From: Streptomyces sp. MspMP-M5
GTDB taxonomy: Bacteria; Actinomycetota; Actinomycetes; Streptomycetales; Streptomycetaceae
Reading direction: 5' to 3'
Assembly (NCBI RefSeq): GCF_000373585.1
Contig: NZ_KB891907.1
Coordinates: 83,472-147,471, forward strand
Length of the DNA stretch: 64,000 nt
Shown here: piece by piece, positions 8,626 through 16,606 of the stretch
Numbering within the stretch: position 1 is the stretch's first letter
Layout of the letters: each line of letters starts with the position of its first letter
Notes under the pieces: model-generated
Told to the model about the DNA's origin: nothing
The model's database searches: none
What the model saw: only the letters and a program-made list of their open reading frames with translations
Position numbers and translations under genes: made by a program

Positions 8626-9320
8626 ACATCACTTTTGACGTCCCGCCGTTCTTCCGTGAGATGGCACCGGTGGAAAGCGCGGAGGAGGCCCGGGCCGTGG
8701 TGGCCGAGCGGCTGGCGGGAAAACTCGGGGAGACGCGTGCGGAGGTCTTCGAAGAGTTGTCTTCCGCCTACGCTCTGGCTTCATCCCTCCGTGAGGAGTC
8801 CGGCATCGTCTATGCGGCGAACTGCTTTGGCACGGTCAACGCAGAGGTGTCGGCCGGGACGTTGACGGTGGCCACGAATCCGCTTGTGTACACCGATCCC
8901 GGTCTCGCTGTTGGCGGTATCGCGCGCATTGCCGCCGAACGCGGTGGTGAGGATGTCGCCGCCGAAGTGCTCGACCTTCCGTGCGGGCCGGTGGCGGTGA
9001 CCGTGCGGCAGGCGGTGACGATGTCCATCCCGGCGGAGTTCGCTGAGTCGGGGGAGGACACCCCGGTCGAGACGGCTCAACTTCAGGCTTACCTGGCCGT
9101 GCCAGGGGGCCAGGAGCTCATCACCGTCACCTTCGCCACGCCGAGCATCCGGCACTGGCCGCAGTACTGCGAGATCATGGTCGAGTTCCTGCACAGCATC
9201 CGCCTGACGCCGACCGAGGACGATACGGAACGACAACCCCCCGTCACCGTCCCCTCCACGGTGTCGCCGGCGGCCCCAGAGTCTTCCCGAGGGGCCGGTG
9301 GGCCCACCCCCTTTGGGTGA
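8622..9320 (+). CDS. Conserved hypothetical protein, last gene of the type VII-like cassette
   Basis: A 232-residue soluble protein starting at GTG 8622 inside the previous stop (GTGA overlap). The body (about 1-195) alternates helices and strands (VFEELSSAYALASSLREESGIVYAANCFG, then VTVRQAVTMSIPAEF and LQAYLAVPGGQELITVTFATPS). It ends with a cluster typical of small immunity-like or chaperone-like folds found next to actinobacterial WXG genes. The last 35 residues are low-complexity (Pro/Ser/Thr). No signal peptide is present. Function is unknown; an accessory or immunity role is inferred only from position. A strong hairpin follows the stop. Confidence 0.65.
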   Translation: MNITFDVPPFFREMAPVESAEEARAVVAERLAGKLGETRAEVFEELSSAYALASSLREESGIVYAANCFGTVNAEVSAGTLTVATNPLVYTDPGLAVGGIARIAAERGGEDVAAEVLDLPCGPVAVTVRQAVTMSIPAEFAESGEDTPVETAQLQAYLAVPGGQELITVTFATPSIRHWPQYCEIMVEFLHSIRLTPTEDDTERQPPVTVPSTVSPAAPESSRGAGGPTPFG

Positions 9321-9377
9321 CCGTGAGTACACGTCAAGTGCGAGGGCAGGCGGCCTGCTGATCATCCACCAGCCGCC

Positions 9378-9402
9378 CCGTCAGGCCGGCACGTCCTGAC
9401 GG
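9378..9402 (+). terminator. Terminator hairpin after the type VII-like cassette
   Basis: A perfect 8-bp stem, CCGTCAGG (9378-9385) pairing with CCTGACGG (9395-9402) across a 9-base loop, lies 57 bases after the last stop of the cassette. No U-tract follows, which is usual in Streptomyces. Confidence 0.6.
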
Positions 9403-9461
9403 CAATCGCGGACCGGTTCGTAAGAGGTTGTTGTACTTGGCGGGCTCGGTAGCCTTCGACC

Positions 9462-9740
9462 GTGACGATCACGGAGCGTCTCGTCCCGGATGGGTTATGG
9501 GAGTTGTTCCAGCGGGTGGTGCCGGTGGCACCTACACGTCCGTAAGGCGGTGGCTGACGACGCTACGGTGACCGGGAGCTGCTGGCCGCCATCTTGTTCG
9601 TGGCCACCTCCGGGTGCACCTGGCGGCAGGTCCCGGAGATGTTCGGCCCGTCCTGGTCGACGGTGTACCGGCGCTTCGGCGAGTGGGGCCAGGCCCGGGT
9701 GTGGGCCAAGCTCTACCGCCTGGTGCTCGACGAGCTAGGC
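9462..9740 (+). pseudogene. IS5-family transposase, N-terminal remnant
   Basis: GTG at 9462 opens VTITERLVPDGLWELFQRVV, the N-terminus of a Streptomyces IS5-type transposase. The frame hits a stop after VAPTRP and homology resumes in another frame (ILFVATSGCTWRQVPEMFGPS, WSTVYRRFGEWGQARVW). It ends at LVLDELG near 9740 with no DDE domain. It is therefore frameshifted and 3'-truncated. It differs from the remnant at 1200-1580, so two separate insertions are recorded in this region. Confidence 0.75.
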
Positions 9741-10133
9741 CAGCCGGTATCGCCTCCCTGGGGGGCGATGTGTTGGTGACCCGTTGGAGGTCAGAACCCC
9801 AACACGATGACGAAAACGGGGGCCTGGCGGGCGGCACCGGCCAAAGTTCGTTCCGTCGAAGCCTCCTGTTGCATGCCGGAGTCGGCACAACATCCCTCTC
9901 GACAAGGCGAAAACCATCTATACGGCCGGTTTGTTCTTGATCCGTTACGGTTTTGTGGCCGTCGATGAGGCAACCGTGACCAGCCGCATAGGGGAACAAC
10001 AAGCACCTGCAGCATAAGTGACCTATGGGCCTAATTGACCGGTTGGGTGTTGTGTCTGATTCGCCTACGGTCGTGTTTGCTCGGCTGCCGCCGAGTCTCG
10101 CGGAGTCCGATCGGCGAAAGGGGAACCGCCGCC
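9741..10133 (+). other. Stretch without a supported gene
   Basis: Between the transposase remnant and the lipoprotein unit, no frame with consistent codon bias is seen. It is probably scrambled DNA left by the insertion. The 3' part (about 10090-10130, containing GGCGAAAGGGGAACC) supplies a ribosome-binding site for the small ORF at 10134. Confidence 0.4.
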
Positions 10134-10247
10134 ATGGCAGACGAGTTGGCCGCGGTGGCGGTACCTGGGATCAGGCATCGGGCCGAGGCCCTGGAGACGA
10201 TCGGCGCCCTCGCGCTGCTATCCCTCGCGAAGGGGGTACTGGCGTAA
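10134..10247 (+). CDS. Small ORF translationally coupled to a lipoprotein gene
   Basis: ATG at 10134 is preceded by GAAAGGGGA and opens a 37-codon frame (MADELAAVAVPGIRHRAEAL...LAKGVLA). It ends in TAATG, its stop overlapping the lipoprotein start by one base. The peptide is amphipathic and Ala/Leu-rich with no motif. It could be a coupled leader, or the tail of an older gene broken by the insertion upstream. Codon bias is acceptable but too short to be decisive. Confidence 0.35.
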   Translation: MADELAAVAVPGIRHRAEALETIGALALLSLAKGVLA

Positions 10248-10639
10248 TGAAGCGCATCCTGCCCATTCTCTTTCTGACTGCTGCGGTTCTGCACACAGGT
10301 TGTGATTTCGTCGGCGATGCCCGTCCATCGGGCCCACCGACCGCTACCGCAACCCCCTCACGCTCCGGCACGGAACTAGCCGACCGCTACCGCAAGGCTG
10401 GAGGGGACGCCGACGTCTACGGCATCCACCATGCGAAGAACGACAAGGGTGTCCTTGTGCTGAGCGTGTGGACCCACAAGAAGGCCGGCTACGAGAACGT
10501 CGACGACTTCGCCACCGAACTGACGTCTTCCCTCACCCGGGAAGGCGTCCGCTTCGGTCAGGGCTACGTACTCAACGTGTACGGCCCTGACGGAGTACGA
10601 CTGCACAACCTTGACACCACTCCGGAGCACAACCCTTGA
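10247..10639 (+). CDS. Secreted lipoprotein, hypothetical
   Basis: A 130-residue protein. ATG at 10247 follows AAGGGGG. A basic n-region, hydrophobic core and lipobox (AVLHTGC, Cys19) make it a predicted lipoprotein anchored to the outer face of the membrane. After a Pro/Thr/Ser linker, the folded part (about 42-130) alternates strands and helices (DVYGIHHAKNDKGVLVLSVW, VDDFATELTSSLTREGVRFG, GYVLNVYGPDGVRLHNLDTT) and looks like a small alpha/beta domain. No enzyme motif is seen. The open frame extends upstream, but the signal peptide fixes the start. Confidence 0.7.
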   Translation: MKRILPILFLTAAVLHTGCDFVGDARPSGPPTATATPSRSGTELADRYRKAGGDADVYGIHHAKNDKGVLVLSVWTHKKAGYENVDDFATELTSSLTREGVRFGQGYVLNVYGPDGVRLHNLDTTPEHNP

Positions 10640-10773
10640 TGCCCAAGCACGTGACCAGAGCCCTTCTGGCCACTATTTCTGCCGGCGCCTGAACAGCACG
10701 CTGAGCACCGAACCGGCGACGATGACGGCCACCTTCAGCAACGACACCACCAAGACCGCGACTGTGGGCAGGA

Positions 10774-10801
10774 CTGTTGCAAAGTCTGGACTTTGCAACA
10801 G
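10774..10801. repeat. Perfect 12-bp inverted repeat with 4-base loop
   Basis: CTGTTGCAAAGT (10774-10785), CTGG, then ACTTTGCAACAG (10790-10801). The arms match perfectly and are AT-richer than the surroundings. TGTTGCAAA-type ends are common as terminal inverted repeats of insertion sequences, so two abutting ends left after loss of an element is one reading; a regulatory hairpin or operator upstream of the gene at 10910 is the other. Confidence 0.55.
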
Positions 10802-10909
10802 CCCTGTCTGTGTGGGCGCGCTGCGGCTTTTCCGTGCGTATCAGGCGTGATGGTTGCGGTGTCCAATTCGCGCAGGTGCCTCGGGCGTCTGCTGTGACAG
10901 GAGATGGCT

Positions 10910-11182
10910 ATGCGTGTTTCTCGTTTTGCCACCACGTTGGGCGTGGCGGTCGTCGTGATGCTGGGCGGTGCCGGAGTCGCCGACGCCGCCGCGGCGGGTG
11001 TGGCCGTATCGCATCCTCGCGATGGCTGGCACCGCCACCACTCGGGGTGGCACCACCGCCACGGGTGGGACCGCCACCACGCGGGGTGGCACCACCACGA
11101 CGGGTGGGACCGGGACCAGGGGCGGTATCACCACCAGGGTTGGGACCGCGACCGCAACCACTGCGACCGGGACGGTCGCTGA
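10910..11182 (+). CDS. Secreted His/Trp/Asp-rich repeat peptide
   Basis: A 90-residue protein. ATG at 10910 is set 6 bases after GACAGGAG; ATG 10904 is too close. A clear signal peptide (VSRFATTLGVAVVVMLGGAGVADA-A) gives a mature chain of about 60 residues. This is built from a repeated unit of roughly His-His-x-Gly-Trp-His/Asp (HHSGWHHRHGWDRHHAGWHHH, then DGWDRD and HHQGWDRD). About a quarter of the mature residues are His. No Cys except one near the end (NHCDRD). Such composition suggests zinc, copper or nickel binding outside the cell; that is inference. The GC-rich repeat also makes the DNA repetitive. A hairpin terminator follows 12 bases after the stop. Confidence 0.7.
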   Translation: MRVSRFATTLGVAVVVMLGGAGVADAAAAGVAVSHPRDGWHRHHSGWHHRHGWDRHHAGWHHHDGWDRDQGRYHHQGWDRDRNHCDRDGR

Positions 11183-11193
11183 CTCAGCGTGGT

Positions 11194-11230
11194 CCTCGGG
11201 CGTCCCCTCTGCTGTGGGAGGCGCCCGAGG
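11194..11230 (+). terminator. Terminator hairpin after the His-rich peptide gene
   Basis: CCTCGGGCG (11194-11202) pairs perfectly with CGCCCGAGG (11222-11230), extended inward by a TCCC/GGGA pairing. It lies 12 bases after the stop codon. Confidence 0.65.
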
Positions 11231-11571
11231 CGTGAGCGCCGCAGGTCCAGCGCGCCGATCGCGCATCGGCGGCATGACAGCTACCCGGCTGCTGGGCGGG
11301 TGTCCGTCACAACCTCGGCACGGGCCCGGTTGTTGCCGGCCGCGACCAGAGCCGTGCGCAGCCGGCCACCCGCACCGCATCACCCCTCGTACGCCAGCGT
11401 TTTGATCGATCCGCACCATCCGCCCCTCCGGGGGTTAACGCGTCACGCGCGGGCCGTGGCGTTCCTGCATCTCAGAGTCAGGGGTAACCACCCGCCGCGC
11501 CGACACCTCTCCCCGGCAGGAGAGGGGCCAGGACTCGTGCGGGCGGGGTGCGGCCGGCGTGTGCCCGGGCC

Positions 11572-12138
11572 CTATGCATCTCGGCCTGCGGCTCCACCGT
11601 CGTGGGTGGCGCTGAGGCACGCGATCATGTCGGCGAGCCGGTGCAACTCGCCGGCGATGCCGCCGTAGTCGGCCCCCGGAGCGCCGACGGCGTTCATCGC
11701 GACGTCCTGGGCGGCACGGGCAAGCCGGGAGGCGATCAGGGTGATGCCCGCGCGGCCGACACGGTTGCCGCCCGTGTACGCGGCCAGTGCGGCTGCTTTG
11801 AACAGTTGCCTGGCCAGGCCGGCCTTCAGGCCGAGCGCCGCCATGTACAGGGCGTCACGCTGGGAGCCGCAGGGCACCACGGCACCGCCCAGGCCCTGCC
11901 CGTAGCCCTGAAGGACACTGCGCAGCATGCCGGGCTGCTGCCCGGGATCGATACCGAAGAGCATCGCCTCCGAGATGCCATGCAGCACCCCGGCGAGTTC
12001 CTCGGGCGGCATCTGGTAGGCGCGGCGCCCCTGTGCCGACTTGTCGATGGTGAGCCGCGCGCCGAGGGCCTCGATCGCGCGGCGCGTCTGCGTGGCCCGG
12101 GGGACCGGCACAGCTGTGATCTTCGGGAATTCGTCCAT
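11572..12138 (-). CDS. Hypothetical protein
   Basis: About 188 residues, mostly helical, with no recognised domain. Notable stretches are LAGVLHGISEAMLFGIDPGQQPGML and a Gly/Ala-rich middle (AALGLKAGLARQLFKAAALAAYTGGNRVGRAGI). The C-terminus ends DMIACLSATHDGG. An opposite-strand frame of similar length exists, but this one has the more protein-like composition and third-position GC. Start choice is weak: ATG 12138 and GTG 12147 both lack a good ribosome site. It stands alone between the His-rich peptide gene and a transposon remnant. Confidence 0.5.
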   Translation of the reverse strand: MDEFPKITAVPVPRATQTRRAIEALGARLTIDKSAQGRRAYQMPPEELAGVLHGISEAMLFGIDPGQQPGMLRSVLQGYGQGLGGAVVPCGSQRDALYMAALGLKAGLARQLFKAAALAAYTGGNRVGRAGITLIASRLARAAQDVAMNAVGAPGADYGGIAGELHRLADMIACLSATHDGGAAGRDA

Positions 12139-12147
12139 GCACCGCAC

Positions 12148-12499
12148 AACGATTCAAACGCCCGCAGCGACAATAAAGGGCGCCCGCACCGGACGCTCCC
12201 TTCACCGTCGGCACTCGCGGTCACTCCGCACGATCGGATGCGGTGATGGCGACCAGGGCCGACGGCCTCACCCTCGACACCGACCCGCGTGCATCGACCT
12301 CGACCGCGTGCACCACTGGCTTTCCACTGTGGGGGTGATCGATGAGTAGGGTGGTGATCTGTTGCTGGCTGATTCCGGCCTTTACCAGGCGGATGTGATG
12401 CGTGGGTTACAGCTCCTGCCCGGCGGTTCCGCCGGGCCGCCGACGACCGGCTTCGAGGTCTCCTAGGTCGCCCCGGACGGGGCCGGAGCTACGGCGTCC
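12148..12499 (+). other. Gene-free stretch
   Basis: No frame with coding character was found. It separates a hypothetical gene from the TnsA-like remnant and probably carries debris of the same insertion. Nothing regulatory could be identified. Confidence 0.4.
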
Positions 12500-13110
12500 C
12501 CTGGCGGAGGCGTGGGCGGTGCCGTTCGCGCAGGTCGCTCCTGCACGTGCCTTCGCCTCGAATCGAAATCAGCGCAACCTGTCGGGCCTGTGGTGGTCCG
12601 CCACCGTCGGCGGGCACGTCGGGTACGAATCCTGGCTGGAGCACGACCAGTTGATGCTGCTGGGCTTCGATCCGGCGGTGGTGGGCATCTGCTCGCAGCC
12701 CTTCTGGCTGTTCTGGGCGGCGAACGATCGGCCGGGGTGGCACGCGCCGGATTATTTCGCCCGCCGCGCGGACGGCACGGCGCTGGTGGTCGTCTGCCGC
12801 CCGGTCGAACGGCGCCGCCCCCGGGTTGGGCGAAGTTCGAGGCGACTCGGGCGGCCTGCGCGGAGGTGGGGTGGGAGTTCGAGTTGCTGGGAGCCCCGGA
12901 TGCGGTCCGTGTGCGGAACGTCCGGTGGCTGGTGGGCTACCAGCATCCCCACCATCGGGCGAAGCGGTCGCTTCGCGGCTGCGGGAGATATTCGCCGAGC
13001 CGGGGCCACTGTTGGATTGCGCCGCGGGGGTGGGCGAACTGCTGGCAGGGCTGCCGGTGTTGTTCCCCCCTTCGTGGGGTCGGTGCGCGGGCAGCCCTCC
13101 GTCCGGATGA
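12500..13110 (+). pseudogene. TnsA-like transposase endonuclease subunit, multiply frameshifted
   Basis: Three consecutive frames spell one protein resembling the TnsA-like heteromeric transposase endonuclease found in Streptomyces. The first segment has QRNLSGLWWSATVGGHVGYE, ESWLEHDQLMLLGFDP, QPFWLFW and APDYFARRADG. The second has WAKFEATRAACAEVGWEFEL and NVRWLVGYQHPHHR. The third has LREIFAEPGPLLDCAAGVGE. The expected catalytic acid after the strand VVV is replaced (VVVCRP where VVDxRP is usual). No TnsB or TnsC homologue is adjacent, so this is an orphan scrap of a Tn7-like or IS-like element. Confidence 0.65.
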
Positions 13111-13199
13111 ACCTGCACCAAATTCACGGTCACCGTCCTGTTGGTGGGTACTTCGACCACGTCCCTGTTCGACATCGATCGCAGTGGAGGTCCGTCACG

Positions 13200-13343
13200 A
13201 TGGATGACCGCGTCGAAGCCCAGCCGGCCGTGGAGAGTGTGCCGGAGGCCGTGGCCTTTCCCGACGCGCCCCAGGGCATGCCGAGGCCGGAGACGCCAGG
13301 GTGGAGTTTGTACCCGATTTTTGGGGCTACGAGCTTCTGTTGA
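13200..13343 (+). CDS. Short ORF with strong ribosome site overlapping the beta-propeller start
   Basis: ATG at 13200 follows GGAGG by 8 bases, a better signal than that of the downstream gene. It encodes 47 residues (MDDRVEAQPAVESVPEAVAF, ending GATSFC). If one base were lost or two gained at the GGG run near 13300, this reading would continue directly into the propeller protein at the residues VEFVPDFWGYELL. It may be the authentic N-terminus of that protein separated by a frameshift, or a coupled leader. The acidic Pro/Glu/Ala composition resembles a leader or linker. Confidence 0.4.
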   Translation: MDDRVEAQPAVESVPEAVAFPDAPQGMPRPETPGWSLYPIFGATSFC

Positions 13344-14548
13344 ACCGATACGCCGTCAAACTGCTGAAAGAGGAGGCGTCGCGGCTTCTGGAACTGATCG
13401 GCAAGGCTCTGCCGAAGAAGCTCGGCCTGCTCGTCAAGGCGTACATCTACAGCAGGAAGTGGTGGGTGGAACGCATCGATCAGGGGACCGGAATCCGGTT
13501 CTCCTCTCCGTGGCTGATGCCCGGAGCGCTGGTGCCAACGGTCTGGGACGACGGCGAGGGGCACCATCCCGAGCCGGAGAACCCCGGGGACACCTACCTG
13601 TGGTGGTCCGTATGGGAGGAAGGCAGGGGCTGGAGCAAGGACATCCGATTTCCCAGCCACCACAGCATGGCCGCTCCCGCGCTGCTGGCGAACCAAGACC
13701 GGTTCTTGTGCGTGCACCGAGGCGGCCACAAGGACGCGAGTCTCTACCTGACCGTCTTCAAGGACGGCAAGTGGGCTACGGGAGAGAAGCTGCCAGACGC
13801 GATGTGCACCGACAGCGGCCCGGCCTTGGCCTGGCACCCGCAGCACGGGCTGTTCGTCGCCTACTACAAGCCCTACCAGCCCAACACCTTCAAACCTCAT
13901 GGGTTGATGTGGAGCAGGCGCTCCGGCGACGGTCTGTCCGGCACGTGGGACGAACCGGCGAGGATCACCACCAATGTGCTCCAGGTAGAAGCCCGCCCGG
14001 CGCTTTGCTTCGACGGTGACAGGCTCCTGTGCGTCTTCAAGGAAGGCGCCAAAATGTTCGGGCGGAATTCACTGTTTTGGGCAGAGATGGACCTGACGAA
14101 GCGTCCGTGGACGTGGAGCAACTACCAGCCGATGGGGAAAGCTTCCGAATCGGCCCCCTCGCTGACGAAGGACCAAAACGGGAACATCCTGTGCGCCTGG
14201 ACGGACAACGGCCGGGTGCGACTGGCCGTGAGGAAGAAGGGGACCTACGACTGGCAACCGCTTCCCGACCCCTCAGACGTCACCTCGAATGATTCTCCGA
14301 TCCTTGCCCACGTCCCCCGCCCGGGGCATGTCTCGACCCTGTGCATGACCCACTCGGGAGCCAACGACATGGCACTGAGCACGGCCACCGGGGAAGACTT
14401 GACGCAGGCGCTCCCATGGAAGGCACCAGAAAAACTGCCCGCCCACAGCAGCGCCGTGGCGCCCGCCGTCATCTACGGCGACTACCAACTTGAGAACGGC
14501 GAGCGGAAGTTGCAAGCCGTGTGCGTCCACCGCGGGCACGCCGGGTAG
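13301..14548 (+). CDS. Beta-propeller (sialidase-like fold) protein with amphipathic N-terminus
   Basis: A 415-residue protein from GTG 13301 (weak ribosome site). Residues 1-60 form an amphipathic, Lys-rich helical region (LLLNRYAVKLLKEEASRLLELI, then LGLLVKAYIYSRKWWVERID), unusual for a secreted hydrolase. From about 70 to 415 there are five or six similar blades, each with an aromatic/Trp strand and a hydrophobic strand (TYLWWSVWEEGRGWSKDI, AAPALLANQDRFLCVHRGG, SGPALAWHPQHGLFVAYYKP, ARPALCFDGDRLLCVFKEG, SAPSLTKDQNGNILCAWTD). Sialidase catalytic Arg triad and Asp-box repeats are not convincingly present, so enzymatic activity is doubtful. No signal peptide. The N-terminal region resembles membrane-active peptides in composition; a lectin-like or toxin-like role is inference only. 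Confidence 0.6.
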   Translation: MEFVPDFWGYELLLNRYAVKLLKEEASRLLELIGKALPKKLGLLVKAYIYSRKWWVERIDQGTGIRFSSPWLMPGALVPTVWDDGEGHHPEPENPGDTYLWWSVWEEGRGWSKDIRFPSHHSMAAPALLANQDRFLCVHRGGHKDASLYLTVFKDGKWATGEKLPDAMCTDSGPALAWHPQHGLFVAYYKPYQPNTFKPHGLMWSRRSGDGLSGTWDEPARITTNVLQVEARPALCFDGDRLLCVFKEGAKMFGRNSLFWAEMDLTKRPWTWSNYQPMGKASESAPSLTKDQNGNILCAWTDNGRVRLAVRKKGTYDWQPLPDPSDVTSNDSPILAHVPRPGHVSTLCMTHSGANDMALSTATGEDLTQALPWKAPEKLPAHSSAVAPAVIYGDYQLENGERKLQAVCVHRGHAG

Positions 14549-14942
14549 TCGCTTGGCACACCGCCGACGTGGGGGCGCCCGTCGCCGACGTGCCGACCAG
14601 CCGTGCGCCCGCCCCTTTGCGTGGAAGCCGGTCAGTGGGCTCTGCGACAGCCGCACGGCAGCCGAGTTGGAACGCGGAGACGCAAGGTAGGTCTGCACTC
14701 CTTCGGCCCATGCTGTGACGACCCCGGTTTCGTCCCACTGGCCATCCGCTCCCGCACACGCAACCTTCAGCTGCGAAGGACAGCGAGTACCAGCGCGCCC
14801 GGAGCCGGACGATCACCCGGTGCGAGAGCTCAACCGGCGTTCAGCAGGGTGCGTTGATACGAGCAGTGCATACGGCTCGGCGTTGCCGAGGTAAGGGGGC
14901 GTGTGCTCGCGTTCATCTGCTGAGTTGTCTCAAGTTCTTCCA
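14549..14942 (+). other. Gene-free stretch between convergent genes
   Basis: No coding frame is convincing on either strand. It separates the propeller gene from the convergent hydrolase gene and may hold their terminators, though no perfect stem stands out. Confidence 0.4.
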
Positions 14943-16325
14943 CTACGGCGTCGCCAGGCCCCAGAACAGTGCCCAGGGAAGGAACAGTGCGCTCGCGAGC
15001 CCCAGTAGCCCGAGTTGGACGTTGGTCCGGCGTGAGACTGAAGCCCTGACTCGCCACCAGCCCACCGCTGTTGCCACGGCCGCCAGAGCCGTCCCGGCTG
15101 TCAGAAGTTGCAGGACGAGCCAGATGATTGGACGGTTGCCGAGCATCGGGCCAGTGGTCAGCGTGATCGTCACGAAGCCGAGGTAGCCCAGGAAGCCGAG
15201 CAAAGTGGTCAGTCCTGCGGCGGCCAGCCATCGCGACGTCCAGCCCACCCCGGCAGCACAGGGGCGCCTGCGCAGGCGGCGTACCAGTTCCCCCAGCAGA
15301 TGTGCCGCGAAAGAGACGACCATGAGGACAAATGCTGCGGTCTGCGCTGCGGGTCCCAGGTATTCGGGGAGAGGGGCCAGAGCGTGGCTTCGCCTCGTCT
15401 GGTGCGGCAGAGCATCGTTGATCCGGTGCCCCTGTCCGGCGACCCAGGATGCGATGGTGTCGACGTAGCCAGGCACCAGTTGCTCGCCCCGCTGGAACCC
15501 GTCGGCAGAGGTGTGCAGTTTGTGATCGGCGTGGGGGAAGAAGCGGAGGGTCACGTCGGTGTTGCCGCTGTCCCTCAGCGCCTTCTCGATGGCGGCGGCG
15601 CTCTCCGCCGGGGGCGACTGATGGTCGTCACCCCAGATGGCGAGGACTGGCTGGCGCAGGCGCCGCAGCGCCGGCAGCGGGTCGTAGTTCGCCTCGGGGA
15701 GCAGGCCGGCGCCTGAGACGAACCGCGTGCCGGTGACGGATACCGTCCGCAGCAGCGATCCTGCGACGCCTTCGTGCCGAAGTCTGTTCTCGAGGTACCA
15801 CGCCGATTGCCGGGCCGGGGACACCCCGGATGCTCCGACCAGTACCACGTACGAGACCTGTGCCGAGCGCGAGGCCGCAAGCGAAACAACCCAGCCTCCC
15901 TCGCTGAACCCCCAGAGCCCTACCTTGAGGGGATCTACATCGGCGCGCCCGTGCAACAACCGGACGCCCGCCAGGGCATCTTCGGCGAGTTGGGCATAGG
16001 ACCGCTGTGTCAGCGAGTATCCCGTGGTCCGTTTGTCGTAGCTGAGGACCACGAACCCGGACTGCGCCATGGCCTGTGCCTCGGCCCGGTACTTCGCCCG
16101 TGTCTCCGGGCCCGAACCGTGCACCAGCACGATGCCAGGCCGCCGTCGTCGTGCCGGCCCAGCGGGTGCTGTGACCGTGCCGTGCAGTGTCACGTCCCCG
16201 CTGCGGAACTCCACACTCTGCTTGATGCCCTGACCCCCCTGGGCGGGACCCGCCACGGCCGCCCCATTTGCCGTCGCCACAGTTGCCAGCGCGGCGATCA
16301 GACACATAACCCACCAGGCCCGCAT
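14943..16325 (-). CDS. Exported alpha/beta hydrolase with C-terminal membrane domain
   Basis: A 460-residue protein. The signal peptide or N-terminal anchor (WWVMCLIAALATVATANGAAVA) is followed by a dienelactone-hydrolase-like domain. It contains GIVLVHGSGPETR, VLSYDKRTTG, nucleophile elbow GFSEGG (Ser141), a late Asp (AIWGDDH) and His (FFPHADHKLH). From about 335 four hydrophobic helices follow (TAAFVLMVVSFAAHLLGEL, LAAAGLTTLLGFLGYLGFVTITL, WLVLQLLTAGTALAAVATAVGWW, LGLLGLASALFLPWALFWG). The catalytic domain should face outside the membrane. Hydrolysis of an ester or peptide-like substrate is likely; the substrate is unknown. It is divergent from the TetR gene at 16596 across 270 bases. Confidence 0.8.
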   Translation of the reverse strand: MRAWWVMCLIAALATVATANGAAVAGPAQGGQGIKQSVEFRSGDVTLHGTVTAPAGPARRRRPGIVLVHGSGPETRAKYRAEAQAMAQSGFVVLSYDKRTTGYSLTQRSYAQLAEDALAGVRLLHGRADVDPLKVGLWGFSEGGWVVSLAASRSAQVSYVVLVGASGVSPARQSAWYLENRLRHEGVAGSLLRTVSVTGTRFVSGAGLLPEANYDPLPALRRLRQPVLAIWGDDHQSPPAESAAAIEKALRDSGNTDVTLRFFPHADHKLHTSADGFQRGEQLVPGYVDTIASWVAGQGHRINDALPHQTRRSHALAPLPEYLGPAAQTAAFVLMVVSFAAHLLGELVRRLRRRPCAAGVGWTSRWLAAAGLTTLLGFLGYLGFVTITLTTGPMLGNRPIIWLVLQLLTAGTALAAVATAVGWWRVRASVSRRTNVQLGLLGLASALFLPWALFWGLATP

Positions 16326-16588
16326 ACCGCCCCCTGATCTTCAAGAACCGCCGCCCGAAAGTCTCGGTCGGTTACTCCTCATCGACCTTGCTGCATATAG
16401 CAGCGACAGCCCATCCAGCAGCCCCTTCAGGCGTGAGGGGGGATAGCGCCACCCACCACCTGAGGGAAACTCGTCCGGCGTGTGCAGAGTTGCGAACGGA
16501 TGCCCGAGATCGTTCCGCATCGTCTACGGCCACTGAACCAACCACCACAGGTCCCTGGAGGTTTAGGTATTACCCAGCCGAGGAATGA

Positions 16589-16606
16589 GTTACCCATGCG
16601 AGTAAC
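16589..16606. promoter_or_regulatory. Palindromic operator at the TetR start codon
   Basis: GTTAC (16589-16593), 8 bases, GTAAC (16602-16606): a perfect inverted repeat lying across ATG 16596. A related half-site, ATTACCC, lies upstream at about 16570. Placement fits autorepression by the TetR protein it overlaps. Confidence 0.5.

Noticed and set aside
11548..12246. 232-codon plus-strand frame opposite the hypothetical gene
   Set aside because: His/Arg/Gly-rich with no fold character; the minus-strand reading was preferred, with moderate confidence.
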